Positions 47,001-55,826 of a stretch of 64,000 nucleotides of DNA are shown here, piece after piece. The position numbers and the translations under genes were made by a program. Source of the DNA: Flavobacteriia bacterium (GTDB lineage Bacteria > Bacteroidota > Bacteroidia > Flavobacteriales_D > Crocinitomicaceae). Within the stretch, counting starts at the first letter, position 1. Every line of letters begins with the position of its first letter. Where the stretch lies: positions 1 to 64,000 of the forward strand of contig JACPDW010000006.1 of the NCBI GenBank assembly GCA_016183815.1, in the 5' to 3' direction. The notes beneath the pieces are model-generated. The model searched no databases. It saw nothing but the letters and a program-made list of their open reading frames with translations, and was not told the DNA's origin.

Positions 47001-48392
47001 ATGAGAACAAAATATATAGATTTAATAGATCAAACATTTGAATTCCCACAAGATGAATTTAATTTAAAGGACGACCGATTAATTTTTCATGGGATTGATT
47101 TAATGCGCTTGATAGACGAGTATGGTACACCGTTAAAATTCAATTATTTACCGCAAATTTCGTATAATATTCAACGTGCCAAAGGTTGGTTTCGTGAAGC
47201 AATGAATAATTTAGGATATGGTGGAAATTATTATTATTCATACTGTACGAAAAGTAATCACTTCTCTTATGTTCTTGAAGAAGTTTTGAAAAACGGTGTG
47301 CATATTGAAACTTCCTCTTCTTACGATATTGAAATCATTCACCATCTATATAAAAAGAAAAAAATTGATGATGGAAGTTATATTATATGTAATGGTTTTA
47401 AACCAGAAAAATATTTAGAAAATATTGCCAAACTTATTGAAAAAACAAAATTGGAAGTAATTCCTGTTGTTGATAATACTCAAGAGCTACAAGATTTAAT
47501 GAATACAATCGACAAACCATTTAATATTGGGATTAGGATTGCTGCTGAAGAAGAACCAAAATTTGAATTTTATACTTCACGTTTAGGTATAAGATATAGA
47601 GAAATAGTGCCATTTTATAAATCAATGTTACAAAATAATCCACAGGTTAAAGTAAAAATGTTGCATTTTTTTATCAATACAGGAATTAATGATACAGCAT
47701 ATTATTGGAATGAATTAACCAAATGTTTAAGAATTTACTGCGATCTTAAAAAAGTTTGTCCTGAATTGGATTCTTTAAATATAGGTGGAGGTTTTCCAAT
47801 AAAAAAATCCTTAGCTTTTGATTACGATTATGCCTATATGGTAAAAGAAATTATTTTGCAAGTTCAAAAAGTTTGTGCTGATAATGAAATTGAAGAACCT
47901 CATATTTTCACAGAATTTGGTTCATTTACTGTCGGTGAAAGTGGTGGAGCGATTTTTAGTATTCTTCACCAAAAACAGCAAAATGATCGAGAAAAATGGA
48001 ATATGATTGACTCTTCTTTCATGACCAATTTACCAGATACATGGGCAATAAATCAACGTTTTATTTTACTACCAATTAATAGATGGAACGACGATTATGA
48101 AAGAGTCCTTTTAGGTGGTTTAACTTGTGATAGTGATGATTATTATAATTCAGAACAACATTCAAATGCTATATATTTACCAAAATTTAATAAACAAAAA
48201 ATATTATATATAGGATTTTTTAATACGGGTGCTTATCAAGAAACATTAGGTGGTTTTGGCGGTTTGAAACACTGTTTAATACCAGAACCAAAACATATTT
48301 TGATTAAAAGAGATGAACATGGGAAAATTCAAACTGAGTTATTCTCAGAAGAACAAACTGCAAAAGATTATATGAATTTATTAGGATATTGA
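47001..48392 (+). CDS. speA: Biosynthetic arginine decarboxylase (PLP fold III)
   Basis: A 463-residue PLP-dependent decarboxylase. The PLP-binding Lys84 lies in YYYSYCTKSNHFSY, the glycine-rich phosphate site in LNIGGGFPIKK, and the C-terminal active-site Cys in GGLTCDSDDYY. TEFGSFTVGESGGAIF is also typical. Bacteroidota enzymes of this length are annotated as SpeA and start polyamine synthesis through agmatine; they are shorter than the E. coli SpeA (658). Other fold III decarboxylases (ornithine, diaminopimelate) are less likely but not excluded. It stands alone downstream of rnpB. Confidence 0.88.
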   Translation: MRTKYIDLIDQTFEFPQDEFNLKDDRLIFHGIDLMRLIDEYGTPLKFNYLPQISYNIQRAKGWFREAMNNLGYGGNYYYSYCTKSNHFSYVLEEVLKNGVHIETSSSYDIEIIHHLYKKKKIDDGSYIICNGFKPEKYLENIAKLIEKTKLEVIPVVDNTQELQDLMNTIDKPFNIGIRIAAEEEPKFEFYTSRLGIRYREIVPFYKSMLQNNPQVKVKMLHFFINTGINDTAYYWNELTKCLRIYCDLKKVCPELDSLNIGGGFPIKKSLAFDYDYAYMVKEIILQVQKVCADNEIEEPHIFTEFGSFTVGESGGAIFSILHQKQQNDREKWNMIDSSFMTNLPDTWAINQRFILLPINRWNDDYERVLLGGLTCDSDDYYNSEQHSNAIYLPKFNKQKILYIGFFNTGAYQETLGGFGGLKHCLIPEPKHILIKRDEHGKIQTELFSEEQTAKDYMNLLGY

Positions 48393-48503
48393 CATTGAAA
48401 CTTTTTTAAAACTTTTACGTTAAATTGAAATGTTTTTCGTTTTGTTCAAAAATATTAATTATATTCGGCACGAAAATTGAAACTAATTATTAAAAAATAA
48501 TTT

Positions 48504-49223
48504 ATGAAAAAAATACTTACTTTTATTTTTATTTGTCAATTAGGATGGTTTTATTCACAACCACCACAATTTGATGATTTATTAATACTTTTTGCAGATG
48601 GTAATTATCCAAAACTCATCAGAGAATCTATAAAATATAGTGAAAAAGATGCTACGAAAGGTGATCCACTTGTTTATTTGTATCTCGCAAAAGGATATTA
48701 TAAAATTTCATTCGTCGCAGATAGAGACGAAGAGTATAAAAATGCTTTTAAAGACTGTTTAGGAGCAATTGGAAAATGTATTGGTAAAGACAAAGATGGT
48801 AAAATAAGAGAAGAACACCATGAGTTTATTTCTCAATTAAAACAAACACTTTTAGAAACCATAATCAATGATATAGATGCTAAAGACTATAGAAAAGCAT
48901 CAGGTTGGGCAAATAAAGTATATAAAGTTAGTCCTAATGATATCGGAGCCAAGTATTTAGAAGGTGCATGTAAATATCAATCTGGAGATAAAGGAGGAGC
49001 TAATGCCTTTTGGAAAGAAGCAGATAAATTATTTACTGGAATTAAAGATTTTAGCACTATGACACCTGAAGATAAAGAATTATTAAAATTGGGTATTTAC
49101 GAAACAGCTCAATGTTATATGGCTATGCGTCAAGCAGAAAAAGCAAAAACTCTAGTAAATAAATTTTCCAAACATTTTGAAGGTGATGCTTCTTTTAAAG
49201 AGAAGTTTGAATCTTTTATGTAA
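48504..49223 (+). CDS. Secreted TPR-like protein
   Basis: A 239-residue protein with signal peptide (MKKILTFIFICQLGWFYSQ) and a helical body with TPR-like pairs (DPLVYLYLAKGYYKISF, YRKASGWANKVYKVSPNDIGAKYLEGACKYQSGD, AQCYMAMRQAEKAKTLV). Probably a periplasmic or surface scaffold. I do not recognise a named family. It lies 20 nt before meaB and may be co-transcribed. Confidence 0.78.
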   Translation: MKKILTFIFICQLGWFYSQPPQFDDLLILFADGNYPKLIRESIKYSEKDATKGDPLVYLYLAKGYYKISFVADRDEEYKNAFKDCLGAIGKCIGKDKDGKIREEHHEFISQLKQTLLETIINDIDAKDYRKASGWANKVYKVSPNDIGAKYLEGACKYQSGDKGGANAFWKEADKLFTGIKDFSTMTPEDKELLKLGIYETAQCYMAMRQAEKAKTLVNKFSKHFEGDASFKEKFESFM

Positions 49224-49242
49224 ATTATAACTACACTCTTTG

Positions 49243-50277
49243 ATGGACAATCAGCATTTAAACGAATGGTTTTCCAAAAGAGAAAAACTTAAGTCAGAAC
49301 ATACTGCCGAAAAACTATTTCCTCAATTGATAAAAGGAAGTATTATAGCCTTGTCTAAAGCTATTACTTTAATCGAAAGTAAAAAAGAAAACGATAAAAA
49401 AGAAGCAGATTTTTTATTGCAAAAATCATTACCTTATACTGGTAAATCAAAAAGAATTGGAATAAGTGGTATTCCTGGGGTTGGAAAAAGCAGTTTCATT
49501 GAAAATTTAGGATTAGAATTAATAAAAAAAGGGCATAAAGTTGCTGTTTTAGCTATTGATCCAAGTAGTGAAAAAAATTTGGGTAGTATATTGGGCGACA
49601 AAACTCGAATGCAACTTTTATCACAAAATGAAAACTCTTTTATCCGTCCTAGTCCTTCGAACTTGAGTCTTGGTGGTGTTGCCAAACATACAAGAGAATG
49701 TATCTATCTATGTGAATTAGCTGGTTTCGATATTATTATAATTGAAACTGTTGGTGTTGGTCAATCGGAAACCCAAGTGAAAAAGATGATAGACTATTTT
49801 CTTTTACTTCATTTGCCAAATTCAGGTGATGAATTGCAAGGAATTAAAAGAGGTATTATGGAAATTGCTGATGGTATTGTAGTAAACAAAGCAGATGGGG
49901 AAATGCAAAAAAAAGCTCAACTTGCAAAAAAAATGTTAGAAAATGCATTACATCTTTTTCCAAAAAATGATATTAATTGGACGGTAAAAGTTTTTTGTTC
50001 AAGTATTTATGATATTTCTTCCTACGAAAAGATAATTCAAAATATTGAATATTATTTTTTACATTTAGAAAAAAACAATCAATTAAATGAAATAAGAAAT
50101 TTACAAGATATTTATTGGTTTAGAGAATATATAAATGAACAAATACTATCTTATTTCACTGAATCTACAAATGCTAAGGAAGAATTAAAGATTCTAGAGC
50201 AAAAAATATACTTAAAAGAACTTCCTGTTTATGTTGCATCTAAAGAATTTCTAAATAAATTCAAGTCTAAATTTTAA
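49243..50277 (+). CDS. meaB: Methylmalonyl-CoA mutase-associated GTPase MeaB
   Basis: A 344-residue G3E GTPase that guards and repairs the B12-dependent methylmalonyl-CoA mutase. Motifs are GIPGVGKSSF (P-loop), LAIDPSS, GDKTRMQLL, IIETVGVGQSE (Walker B/switch) and NKADG (base specificity). The start is ATG 49243; a TTG immediately before it is unneeded. The mutase genes are not in the window. It ends with a 4-nt convergent overlap with the bestrophin gene. Confidence 0.95.
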   Translation: MDNQHLNEWFSKREKLKSEHTAEKLFPQLIKGSIIALSKAITLIESKKENDKKEADFLLQKSLPYTGKSKRIGISGIPGVGKSSFIENLGLELIKKGHKVAVLAIDPSSEKNLGSILGDKTRMQLLSQNENSFIRPSPSNLSLGGVAKHTRECIYLCELAGFDIIIIETVGVGQSETQVKKMIDYFLLLHLPNSGDELQGIKRGIMEIADGIVVNKADGEMQKKAQLAKKMLENALHLFPKNDINWTVKVFCSSIYDISSYEKIIQNIEYYFLHLEKNNQLNEIRNLQDIYWFREYINEQILSYFTESTNAKEELKILEQKIYLKELPVYVASKEFLNKFKSKF

Positions 50278-51146
50278 TTAATTTCAAAAATTTCATTCAC
50301 ATTTGATTTTATTTTTAGACAAAGTTCGTCAGTGGGTAAATCGTTGTCGTCTTTTCCAAAAGGATCTTCAATTTCTTCTGCAAGTACTTCCATACTAACT
50401 AAGACATAAAAAACATAAGTAGCAATTAATGCAGAAAAATATCCAAATATACTAACAAATGCTAAAGGTAATGTAACAACGTAAATAAAAATAAATTTTT
50501 TAATAAACAAGCTATAAGAAAATGGAATAGGCGTATTTTTTATCCTTTCACATGAACCACATGAATCCATTAGTGAATTTAAATTCTTATCAATTAATAA
50601 CAAATCTTCACCAGTTAATATCTTTTTATCTTTTAACAACATCAAATATTCATACATTATTTGAGTTATTGCTAAAGGTATATGTTTTTTATTTAAAAGA
50701 AATTTTTTCTCATTATTATTTAAATCTAATTCATTCCAAAGTAAGGTATTACGTAAATGATTTTTTGTAGCGAAGGTAAAATTTGGAATCATTCTTTTAA
50801 AAAATTGTCTATCTTCTTCATTTTTTAGCAACGAATTGATTTTCAACGCAATATTACGTGTGTCATTTACCAATTCACCCCATTTTCTTCTCCCCTCCCA
50901 CCATCTATCATAAGCAGTGTTTGTTCTAAATACTAATAAAAGTGATATGACAAAACCAATTAGTGAATAAACTGAAATTAATTTTTCTAAAACTTGATAA
51001 TTAGGGAAAAAACGAATTTCAATAAAAGAAATGAACAAAGTGAAAACACCCATATACAACAATTCTTTCCATAGAATCCTGAGTGTGTCACTTTTGTGAA
51101 TAGCAAAAATAAGAGTAATCCAACTTTTTGGATTATAATTTATCAT
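50274..51146 (-). CDS. Bestrophin family ion channel
   Basis: A 290-residue membrane protein of the bestrophin/UPF0187 family, whose members form pentameric chloride or cation channels. The signature RTNTAYDRWWEGRRKWGELVNDTRN is clear, as are four hydrophobic segments (about 30-45, 55-75, 210-230, 232-252) and the acidic EEIEDPFGKDDNDLP C-terminal motif that lines the cytoplasmic side. It is probably the last gene of a three-gene operon behind a lipoprotein and a DUF5723 barrel (gaps 5 and 10 nt). Confidence 0.92.
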   Translation of the reverse strand: MINYNPKSWITLIFAIHKSDTLRILWKELLYMGVFTLFISFIEIRFFPNYQVLEKLISVYSLIGFVISLLLVFRTNTAYDRWWEGRRKWGELVNDTRNIALKINSLLKNEEDRQFFKRMIPNFTFATKNHLRNTLLWNELDLNNNEKKFLLNKKHIPLAITQIMYEYLMLLKDKKILTGEDLLLIDKNLNSLMDSCGSCERIKNTPIPFSYSLFIKKFIFIYVVTLPLAFVSIFGYFSALIATYVFYVLVSMEVLAEEIEDPFGKDDNDLPTDELCLKIKSNVNEIFEIN

Positions 51147-51156
51147 AAAATTTTAC

Positions 51157-52548
51157 TTATTTAGTCTGGTCTCCGGGAAGAATTGCATCAACTACTTTTT
51201 TTGTTACTTTTTTGTCTTTGATAGCAAAAGCCATTCCAACACATATATGAAAACTTTTCTGTGAATTTCTTGAAAATAAACCAAGAATATTATCTGTTAT
51301 TAGATAAGTTTGAAAAGGTCCTCCAGCTTTTATACTTAAACCTAATCCTAAATTAGACCAAGATTTATTAGCATAAGTATAATTGATGTTAAAAGTCAAC
51401 CAATTTTTAACTGCTGCATTAAATCCAAGAGTAAGAGCAGGTAAATGTGTTTTAGAAATTTTATAATCTTGAAAAAGAAGTGAAATATTCATTTTTTCAC
51501 CTAATTTATAAAATGCACCAAAATAATATTTTGTTCCTAATCCTGTTTTATAAGAATCGCTATTTTCATTTGTTTTGAAAATTCCTGTGATTGTATCTTT
51601 TAGTATTTGAGTAGCCGATTTACTTGAATCGCTTAAAAATTCATTAAAATCAACACCTCTGAATTTAAAGTTAAAATCTTCTTTTACATAATTTTTAGTA
51701 TTGTTTTTCCAATTAATTGATCCAATATCAATAACACTTGCAGTAATTGTTAAAAAATCATTTAAATCATACGATGCACCTAAATCTAAACCAAAACCTT
51801 TGTTTTTAAAATTAAAATTGTTTTTTAAAATATCTGACGCTGTTTTAACAATAGAACTGTCTTTAAACAAACCATCAAAACCCGAAGTGTTTATTTCACC
51901 ATGTCCATCTATAGTTAAATCAAAAGTATTTGGATCGGTGTAAATACCTAATGATAAGTCTTTTGTTGTAAAATTTGTTCCTCCAGATAAAAGTTTAATT
52001 CTACCTCCTACTGACAATTTATCTCCTATTTTTCGAGCAACACCTAAACCATATTCCATATAAGTACTTAAATTGAAAGCTAAACCATCGAAAGAAGCCC
52101 TTTTATCAAGAAAATTTGCACCATTTCCTTCTAATGCAAATTGAACAAAATCTTTAGGATAAGTTAAATCTAATTTAAATCTATTAACAACTGAACCAGA
52201 AAAATAAAATCCAGCGGCTTTAACAGCAACACAAAAAAATTCATTTTGAGTTTCAAAAGATAAAGTGTTTTTGTCTTTCAATTTACTTACAACACTTTCG
52301 GAATCAAATAAATATTTTCCATTATCATCTTTTTTTACTAAATCATTGAAAGTTATACCAGTATTACCATAATAAAAATTTTGCATACCGATTGGCAAAG
52401 CAACATAAACTTTTACCTTTGGAATAAAAGAAGGATTTACATAAGTTGCCTGATGTAAACCTCTCATGTTATACAAAGTCAAATTTCTTTGACTAAATCC
52501 AATTTGGAAAAGCAAAGAAAAACAAAATAGAAAAGTTAAATTTTTCAT
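51157..52548 (-). CDS. DUF5723 family outer-membrane protein
   Basis: A 463-residue exported protein with signal peptide (ending QIGFSQ) and the DUF5723 pattern: NMRGLHQATYVNPSFIPK near the start, then a long series of amphipathic beta strands (YMEYGLGVARKIGDKLSVGGRIK, GLDLGASYDLNDFLTITASV, YYFGAFYKLGEKMNISLLFQ). This resembles an FadL/PorV-type outer-membrane barrel. Function unknown. It sits 5 nt after the lipoprotein gene upstream, so the two probably act together. Confidence 0.85.
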   Translation of the reverse strand: MKNLTFLFCFSLLFQIGFSQRNLTLYNMRGLHQATYVNPSFIPKVKVYVALPIGMQNFYYGNTGITFNDLVKKDDNGKYLFDSESVVSKLKDKNTLSFETQNEFFCVAVKAAGFYFSGSVVNRFKLDLTYPKDFVQFALEGNGANFLDKRASFDGLAFNLSTYMEYGLGVARKIGDKLSVGGRIKLLSGGTNFTTKDLSLGIYTDPNTFDLTIDGHGEINTSGFDGLFKDSSIVKTASDILKNNFNFKNKGFGLDLGASYDLNDFLTITASVIDIGSINWKNNTKNYVKEDFNFKFRGVDFNEFLSDSSKSATQILKDTITGIFKTNENSDSYKTGLGTKYYFGAFYKLGEKMNISLLFQDYKISKTHLPALTLGFNAAVKNWLTFNINYTYANKSWSNLGLGLSIKAGGPFQTYLITDNILGLFSRNSQKSFHICVGMAFAIKDKKVTKKVVDAILPGDQTK

Positions 52549-52553
52549 AGTGA

Positions 52554-54182
52554 TTAGTTATTTTTTTTAAACTTTAAATCCATTGACAATTGAAAATCTA
52601 ATTTATAAAAATCATAAAATTTTACAATTTGTGATCCACTCGGGTTTGATGGATTGTATCCTGTGGAATTGGTTTCAGCCCTAATAATAATGTATTTTAC
52701 ATCTTTAAGAGATTCTAAATCTCCTTTAGTTAAAGAAATATCATTTATTTTACTCAAAGAACTCGTAACCTTTCCATTTGCATCAACAGGTGCTCCATCA
52801 ATAATTTTATCTCCAATATTAAATAGATTAAAAAGAACTTTATAATTTTTATCTACAAATTTTATAACAGGAGAAACATCTACTGGGAAACCATTGTCAC
52901 TTATTAATCTAAATAAAAGACTTTCTATATTTTCAGTTTTTTGATTAAAAGAAAAATCAAAGGTATCTTGAACATAAAATCCATACATATATCCTTCCAA
53001 AGGTAAATTTACATCAGCTGAAATTTCAAAATTACTATTTTCATCAACAAAATTCAAAACTCCAGTATTCCCCAGAGGATTTGGCAAAGCATTGGCTTCA
53101 AAATAAAAATATTTAGGAGTAGGAGAAATAATTGTATTTAAATTTGTTGTATTGTCTTCATTTAAAATTAAACTGGTTGAAGCAGTTTGACCTGGATTTG
53201 TAGGAGTATTAACCGTTATTGGAGAGGGGAAACCATTTAAAGGAAAAGTTTGCCCTCCTTCAAATGCTTGAATGGTTTTTAAATTATTAAGATGTAAATC
53301 AATAGGAATACCGAAAGAATTTACAATATTAAATTCTACTTGTGGATTAGAAAATTCAAAGTGACCAGCTGTATCAGTATTTTGAAAAATACGAATTAAA
53401 ATAGAATCTTGATCGTTTACTAAAGAATTTTGACCAAAATATCCATCCATATTTTTAAAAACCATGTCTTGAGAGGTTAAATTTACATTAAATAGCTCAT
53501 TACCAACAATATCATTTTGTCCATTTCCAACAACTTGAATTTGGATTTCTAACTCAAGAGCATTAAATTGCGTACCATCAATTGTAAAATCGCCATTTAA
53601 ATTGGTTAAATCTAAAGGTACGTCAAGAACAGTAGTATTACCACCTGTATAAATTAATTCTATATCTTGGGTAATAGGAGTTGAACCGTTCAACAATCTA
53701 GGATATGTAATCGTTAAAAATACGTTTTGTTTTAATTGAGTCTCAAAATGGAAATTAAAAAATCCACTTTTAAAATTCATGTGATGTAATTCCTCTCCAT
53801 TTTGTGTTTGAAATTGTAAAATTTCTGTCCTAATAGAATTTATTGTACCATCAAAATTTGCACTAGGAGTTAAATTTAAATCAGCAATATTATATTGATA
53901 GTCTTCGTTAAAAGAAATATCACCGTATAACTCTTGGGCAGTTAAAGATTTCAACACTTTGGAATAAACCAGAGAAATAGCTCCGGTTGTCGGATTAGAA
54001 ATTATCAATTCTGAGGAATCATTTTTTGCCAATACATCTTTCACACCAAACGATGAATAAGCTAATGGAAATGCTAAATCAGGATTCCAAGCTCCATCAA
54101 AAACATCTTTATCGAATTTCTTACAAGATTGAATAATTAAGACTAAAGTAGTTAATACTAAGACTAATTTAAATATTTTCAT
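52554..54182 (-). CDS. Uncharacterised lipoprotein
   Basis: A 542-residue lipoprotein with lipobox LIIQSCKK (Cys20). The remainder is beta-rich and Asn/Thr/Ser-heavy, without a domain I can name; stretches such as QDIELIYTGGNTTVLDVPLDLTNLNG look like stacked beta sandwiches. It precedes the DUF5723 gene by 5 nt, a pairing I have seen in Flavobacteriales, which suggests a surface lipoprotein working with the barrel. No active site is visible. Confidence 0.75.
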   Translation of the reverse strand: MKIFKLVLVLTTLVLIIQSCKKFDKDVFDGAWNPDLAFPLAYSSFGVKDVLAKNDSSELIISNPTTGAISLVYSKVLKSLTAQELYGDISFNEDYQYNIADLNLTPSANFDGTINSIRTEILQFQTQNGEELHHMNFKSGFFNFHFETQLKQNVFLTITYPRLLNGSTPITQDIELIYTGGNTTVLDVPLDLTNLNGDFTIDGTQFNALELEIQIQVVGNGQNDIVGNELFNVNLTSQDMVFKNMDGYFGQNSLVNDQDSILIRIFQNTDTAGHFEFSNPQVEFNIVNSFGIPIDLHLNNLKTIQAFEGGQTFPLNGFPSPITVNTPTNPGQTASTSLILNEDNTTNLNTIISPTPKYFYFEANALPNPLGNTGVLNFVDENSNFEISADVNLPLEGYMYGFYVQDTFDFSFNQKTENIESLLFRLISDNGFPVDVSPVIKFVDKNYKVLFNLFNIGDKIIDGAPVDANGKVTSSLSKINDISLTKGDLESLKDVKYIIIRAETNSTGYNPSNPSGSQIVKFYDFYKLDFQLSMDLKFKKNN

Positions 54183-54258
54183 GACACAAAATTTGTATAA
54201 AGTTAGTATTTTTTTTAATTTTACAAAAATATGTTAAAAAAAATATCGTTTTATTTTT

Positions 54259-55071
54259 ATGAGTAAGTTTTTACTAATTTTTGTTTTTATTCAATCTGTT
54301 GTTTTTGCTCAATTTCAAAACTTCAAATCTAGGTCAGAAGTTGGAATGTCTTTAGGTGTGATATACTATATCGGTGATTTAAACCCTACCTCTCATTTTA
54401 AATTTTCATCACCTTGTTACTCAGCTATATATAGATATACGATTAATCCAAGACTTGTAATAAAATCAACTATTTTAGGTGGTAATTTGCTTGCTGATGA
54501 TGCTCAATCAAGTTCGACTTATCAAATAAATAGAAATTTATCCTTTAAAACTTCTGTTTATGAATTTGCAGCAGGATTAGAAATTAATTATTTAAATTAT
54601 TTTACTGGAAGCAAAGACAAACGTATTACTCCATTTATTTCCTTGCAAATGGCTCTTTTTAAAATTAATCCTAAAGCAAATTATAACGGAGAGTGGATTG
54701 ATTTACAAAGTTTAGGTACTGAAGGTCAAGGCACAGAACTGTCAGGGAAAACCTATTACAAAAAAGTTCAATTGGCTTTTCCTATTGGTATTGGACTAAA
54801 AGCATCTATTTCTAAGAGATTTAGTTTCTGTTTAGAATATGGATTAAGAAAAACTTTCACCGATTACATAGATGATGTCAGTAATTTTTCATACATTAAT
54901 TATGGCAAAATGGTTGAAATTAACGGACCAATCGCTGCTGATTTATCTAATAGAAGTTTGGATAAAAATCCTTATGGTCAAAGAGGTAATCCTACTACAA
55001 AAGACTGGTATTTTGTTTGTAATGCATCTTTAAACATAAAACTAGGAAATCCAGATAAATGTTTTTACTAA
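54259..55071 (+). CDS. DUF6089-like outer-membrane beta-barrel protein
   Basis: A 270-residue exported barrel. A signal peptide (MSKFLLIFVFIQSVVFAQ) is followed by SEVGMSLGVIYYIGDLNP, the start typical of DUF6089, and alternating strands ending in WYFVCNASLNIKLGN. Function unknown; such barrels are abundant outer-membrane proteins in the phylum. It converges with the 55105 gene over a shared hairpin. Confidence 0.85.
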   Translation: MSKFLLIFVFIQSVVFAQFQNFKSRSEVGMSLGVIYYIGDLNPTSHFKFSSPCYSAIYRYTINPRLVIKSTILGGNLLADDAQSSSTYQINRNLSFKTSVYEFAAGLEINYLNYFTGSKDKRITPFISLQMALFKINPKANYNGEWIDLQSLGTEGQGTELSGKTYYKKVQLAFPIGIGLKASISKRFSFCLEYGLRKTFTDYIDDVSNFSYINYGKMVEINGPIAADLSNRSLDKNPYGQRGNPTTKDWYFVCNASLNIKLGNPDKCFY

Positions 55072-55074
55072 ACT

Positions 55075-55104
55075 AACTGTATTTTAATATTATTAATTAC
55101 AGTT
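55075..55104. terminator. Possible bidirectional terminator
   Basis: AACTGTA (55075-55081) and TACAGTT (55098-55104) form a 7-bp stem between two convergent stop codons, with an AT-rich loop. There is only a short T-run on the plus side, so it is a weak candidate. Confidence 0.4.
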
Positions 55105-55734
55105 TTACTTTTGACATTCTTTGAGCATATTTTCCGCTTCTTCTTTTCCCCAATTTGGATGTAAATCTGAAGCTAATGTATATTTATTATATAACTCTAC
55201 AGATTTTTCAAAAAGAGGTTTAGCATTTTTTTTACCTCCTCCAAATTGTTCAGGTGTGTTAACAACAGTTTGAGCTTCTAAAAAATAAATTCTTGGATTA
55301 CTTGGTTCAATTACTTTGGCCTCTTTTAAAGCATTACTAGCTTTTTGACCATAAGTCATCCATCTTGTCATTGGATCAGTACTCATCTGCATGACAAACA
55401 TCATCTGACGTAAACAAAATAATTCTGCATTGTTTTTTTCTAATATTTCTGCTTTTTCAATTAAAGCTAAAGTCTTTTCTGATACTTTGTCTTTGTCGGC
55501 TTGCAAATCCCAACCTGAAAGATGATTGTATAAAGCAGCGTAATAATAGGGCAGCCATTTGTCCTTCTCTGCATTAGCAATTCTTTCAAAATAAGCAGAA
55601 ATTGGAATATATTCCGATGGTTTTGATGTTTTTTTTGCATCATCTAAACCCTTTAACATAGCTAACTCATACTTAGATTGAGATAAAGATAATAAGGAAA
55701 TAAAAAAGACTAAAATAAACAGTAAGTGTTTCAT
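55105..55734 (-). CDS. Secreted helical-repeat (TPR-like) protein
   Basis: A 209-residue exported protein with signal peptide (ending LLSLSQS). The body is helical and TPR-like: KWLPYYYAALYNHLSGW, ALIEKAEILEKNNAELFCLRQ, ASNALKEAKVIEPSNPRIYFLEAQ, then KKNAKPLFEKSVELYNKY. Related hypothetical proteins are common in Bacteroidota. TATTTTTG on the minus strand (55755-55748) lies upstream. Function unknown. Confidence 0.8.
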   Translation of the reverse strand: MKHLLFILVFFISLLSLSQSKYELAMLKGLDDAKKTSKPSEYIPISAYFERIANAEKDKWLPYYYAALYNHLSGWDLQADKDKVSEKTLALIEKAEILEKNNAELFCLRQMMFVMQMSTDPMTRWMTYGQKASNALKEAKVIEPSNPRIYFLEAQTVVNTPEQFGGGKKNAKPLFEKSVELYNKYTLASDLHPNWGKEEAENMLKECQK

Positions 55735-55747
55735 AATTTTTTTTTTA

Positions 55748-55755
55748 CAAAAATA
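55748..55755 (-). promoter_or_regulatory. -7 element before 55734 gene
   Basis: Minus-strand TATTTTTG, a full TAnnTTTG match, 13 nt before the ATG. It lies just beyond the terminator of the giant adhesin gene, so the two genes are separate transcription units. Confidence 0.5.
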
Positions 55756-55770
55756 AACAAAAATTGTTCC

Positions 55771-55803
55771 AAAAAAAATACCGATTATTTATAATCGGTA
55801 TTT
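55771..55803 (-). terminator. Intrinsic terminator of the giant adhesin gene
   Basis: A perfect 13-bp hairpin: AAATACCGATTAT (55776-55788) pairs with ATAATCGGTATTT (55791-55803) around a 2-nt loop. On the minus strand it is followed by five more T residues (eight in all counting the stem end). It lies 23 nt beyond the stop of the 2,221-residue gene. Confidence 0.85.
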
Positions 55804-55826
55804 ATATTTTCAATGAATAGTGTTTT

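Noticed and set aside
46804-47049. Protein-coding frames within the RNase P RNA region
   Set aside because: The RNA core motifs and P1 pairing explain the sequence; the frames lack any protein feature.
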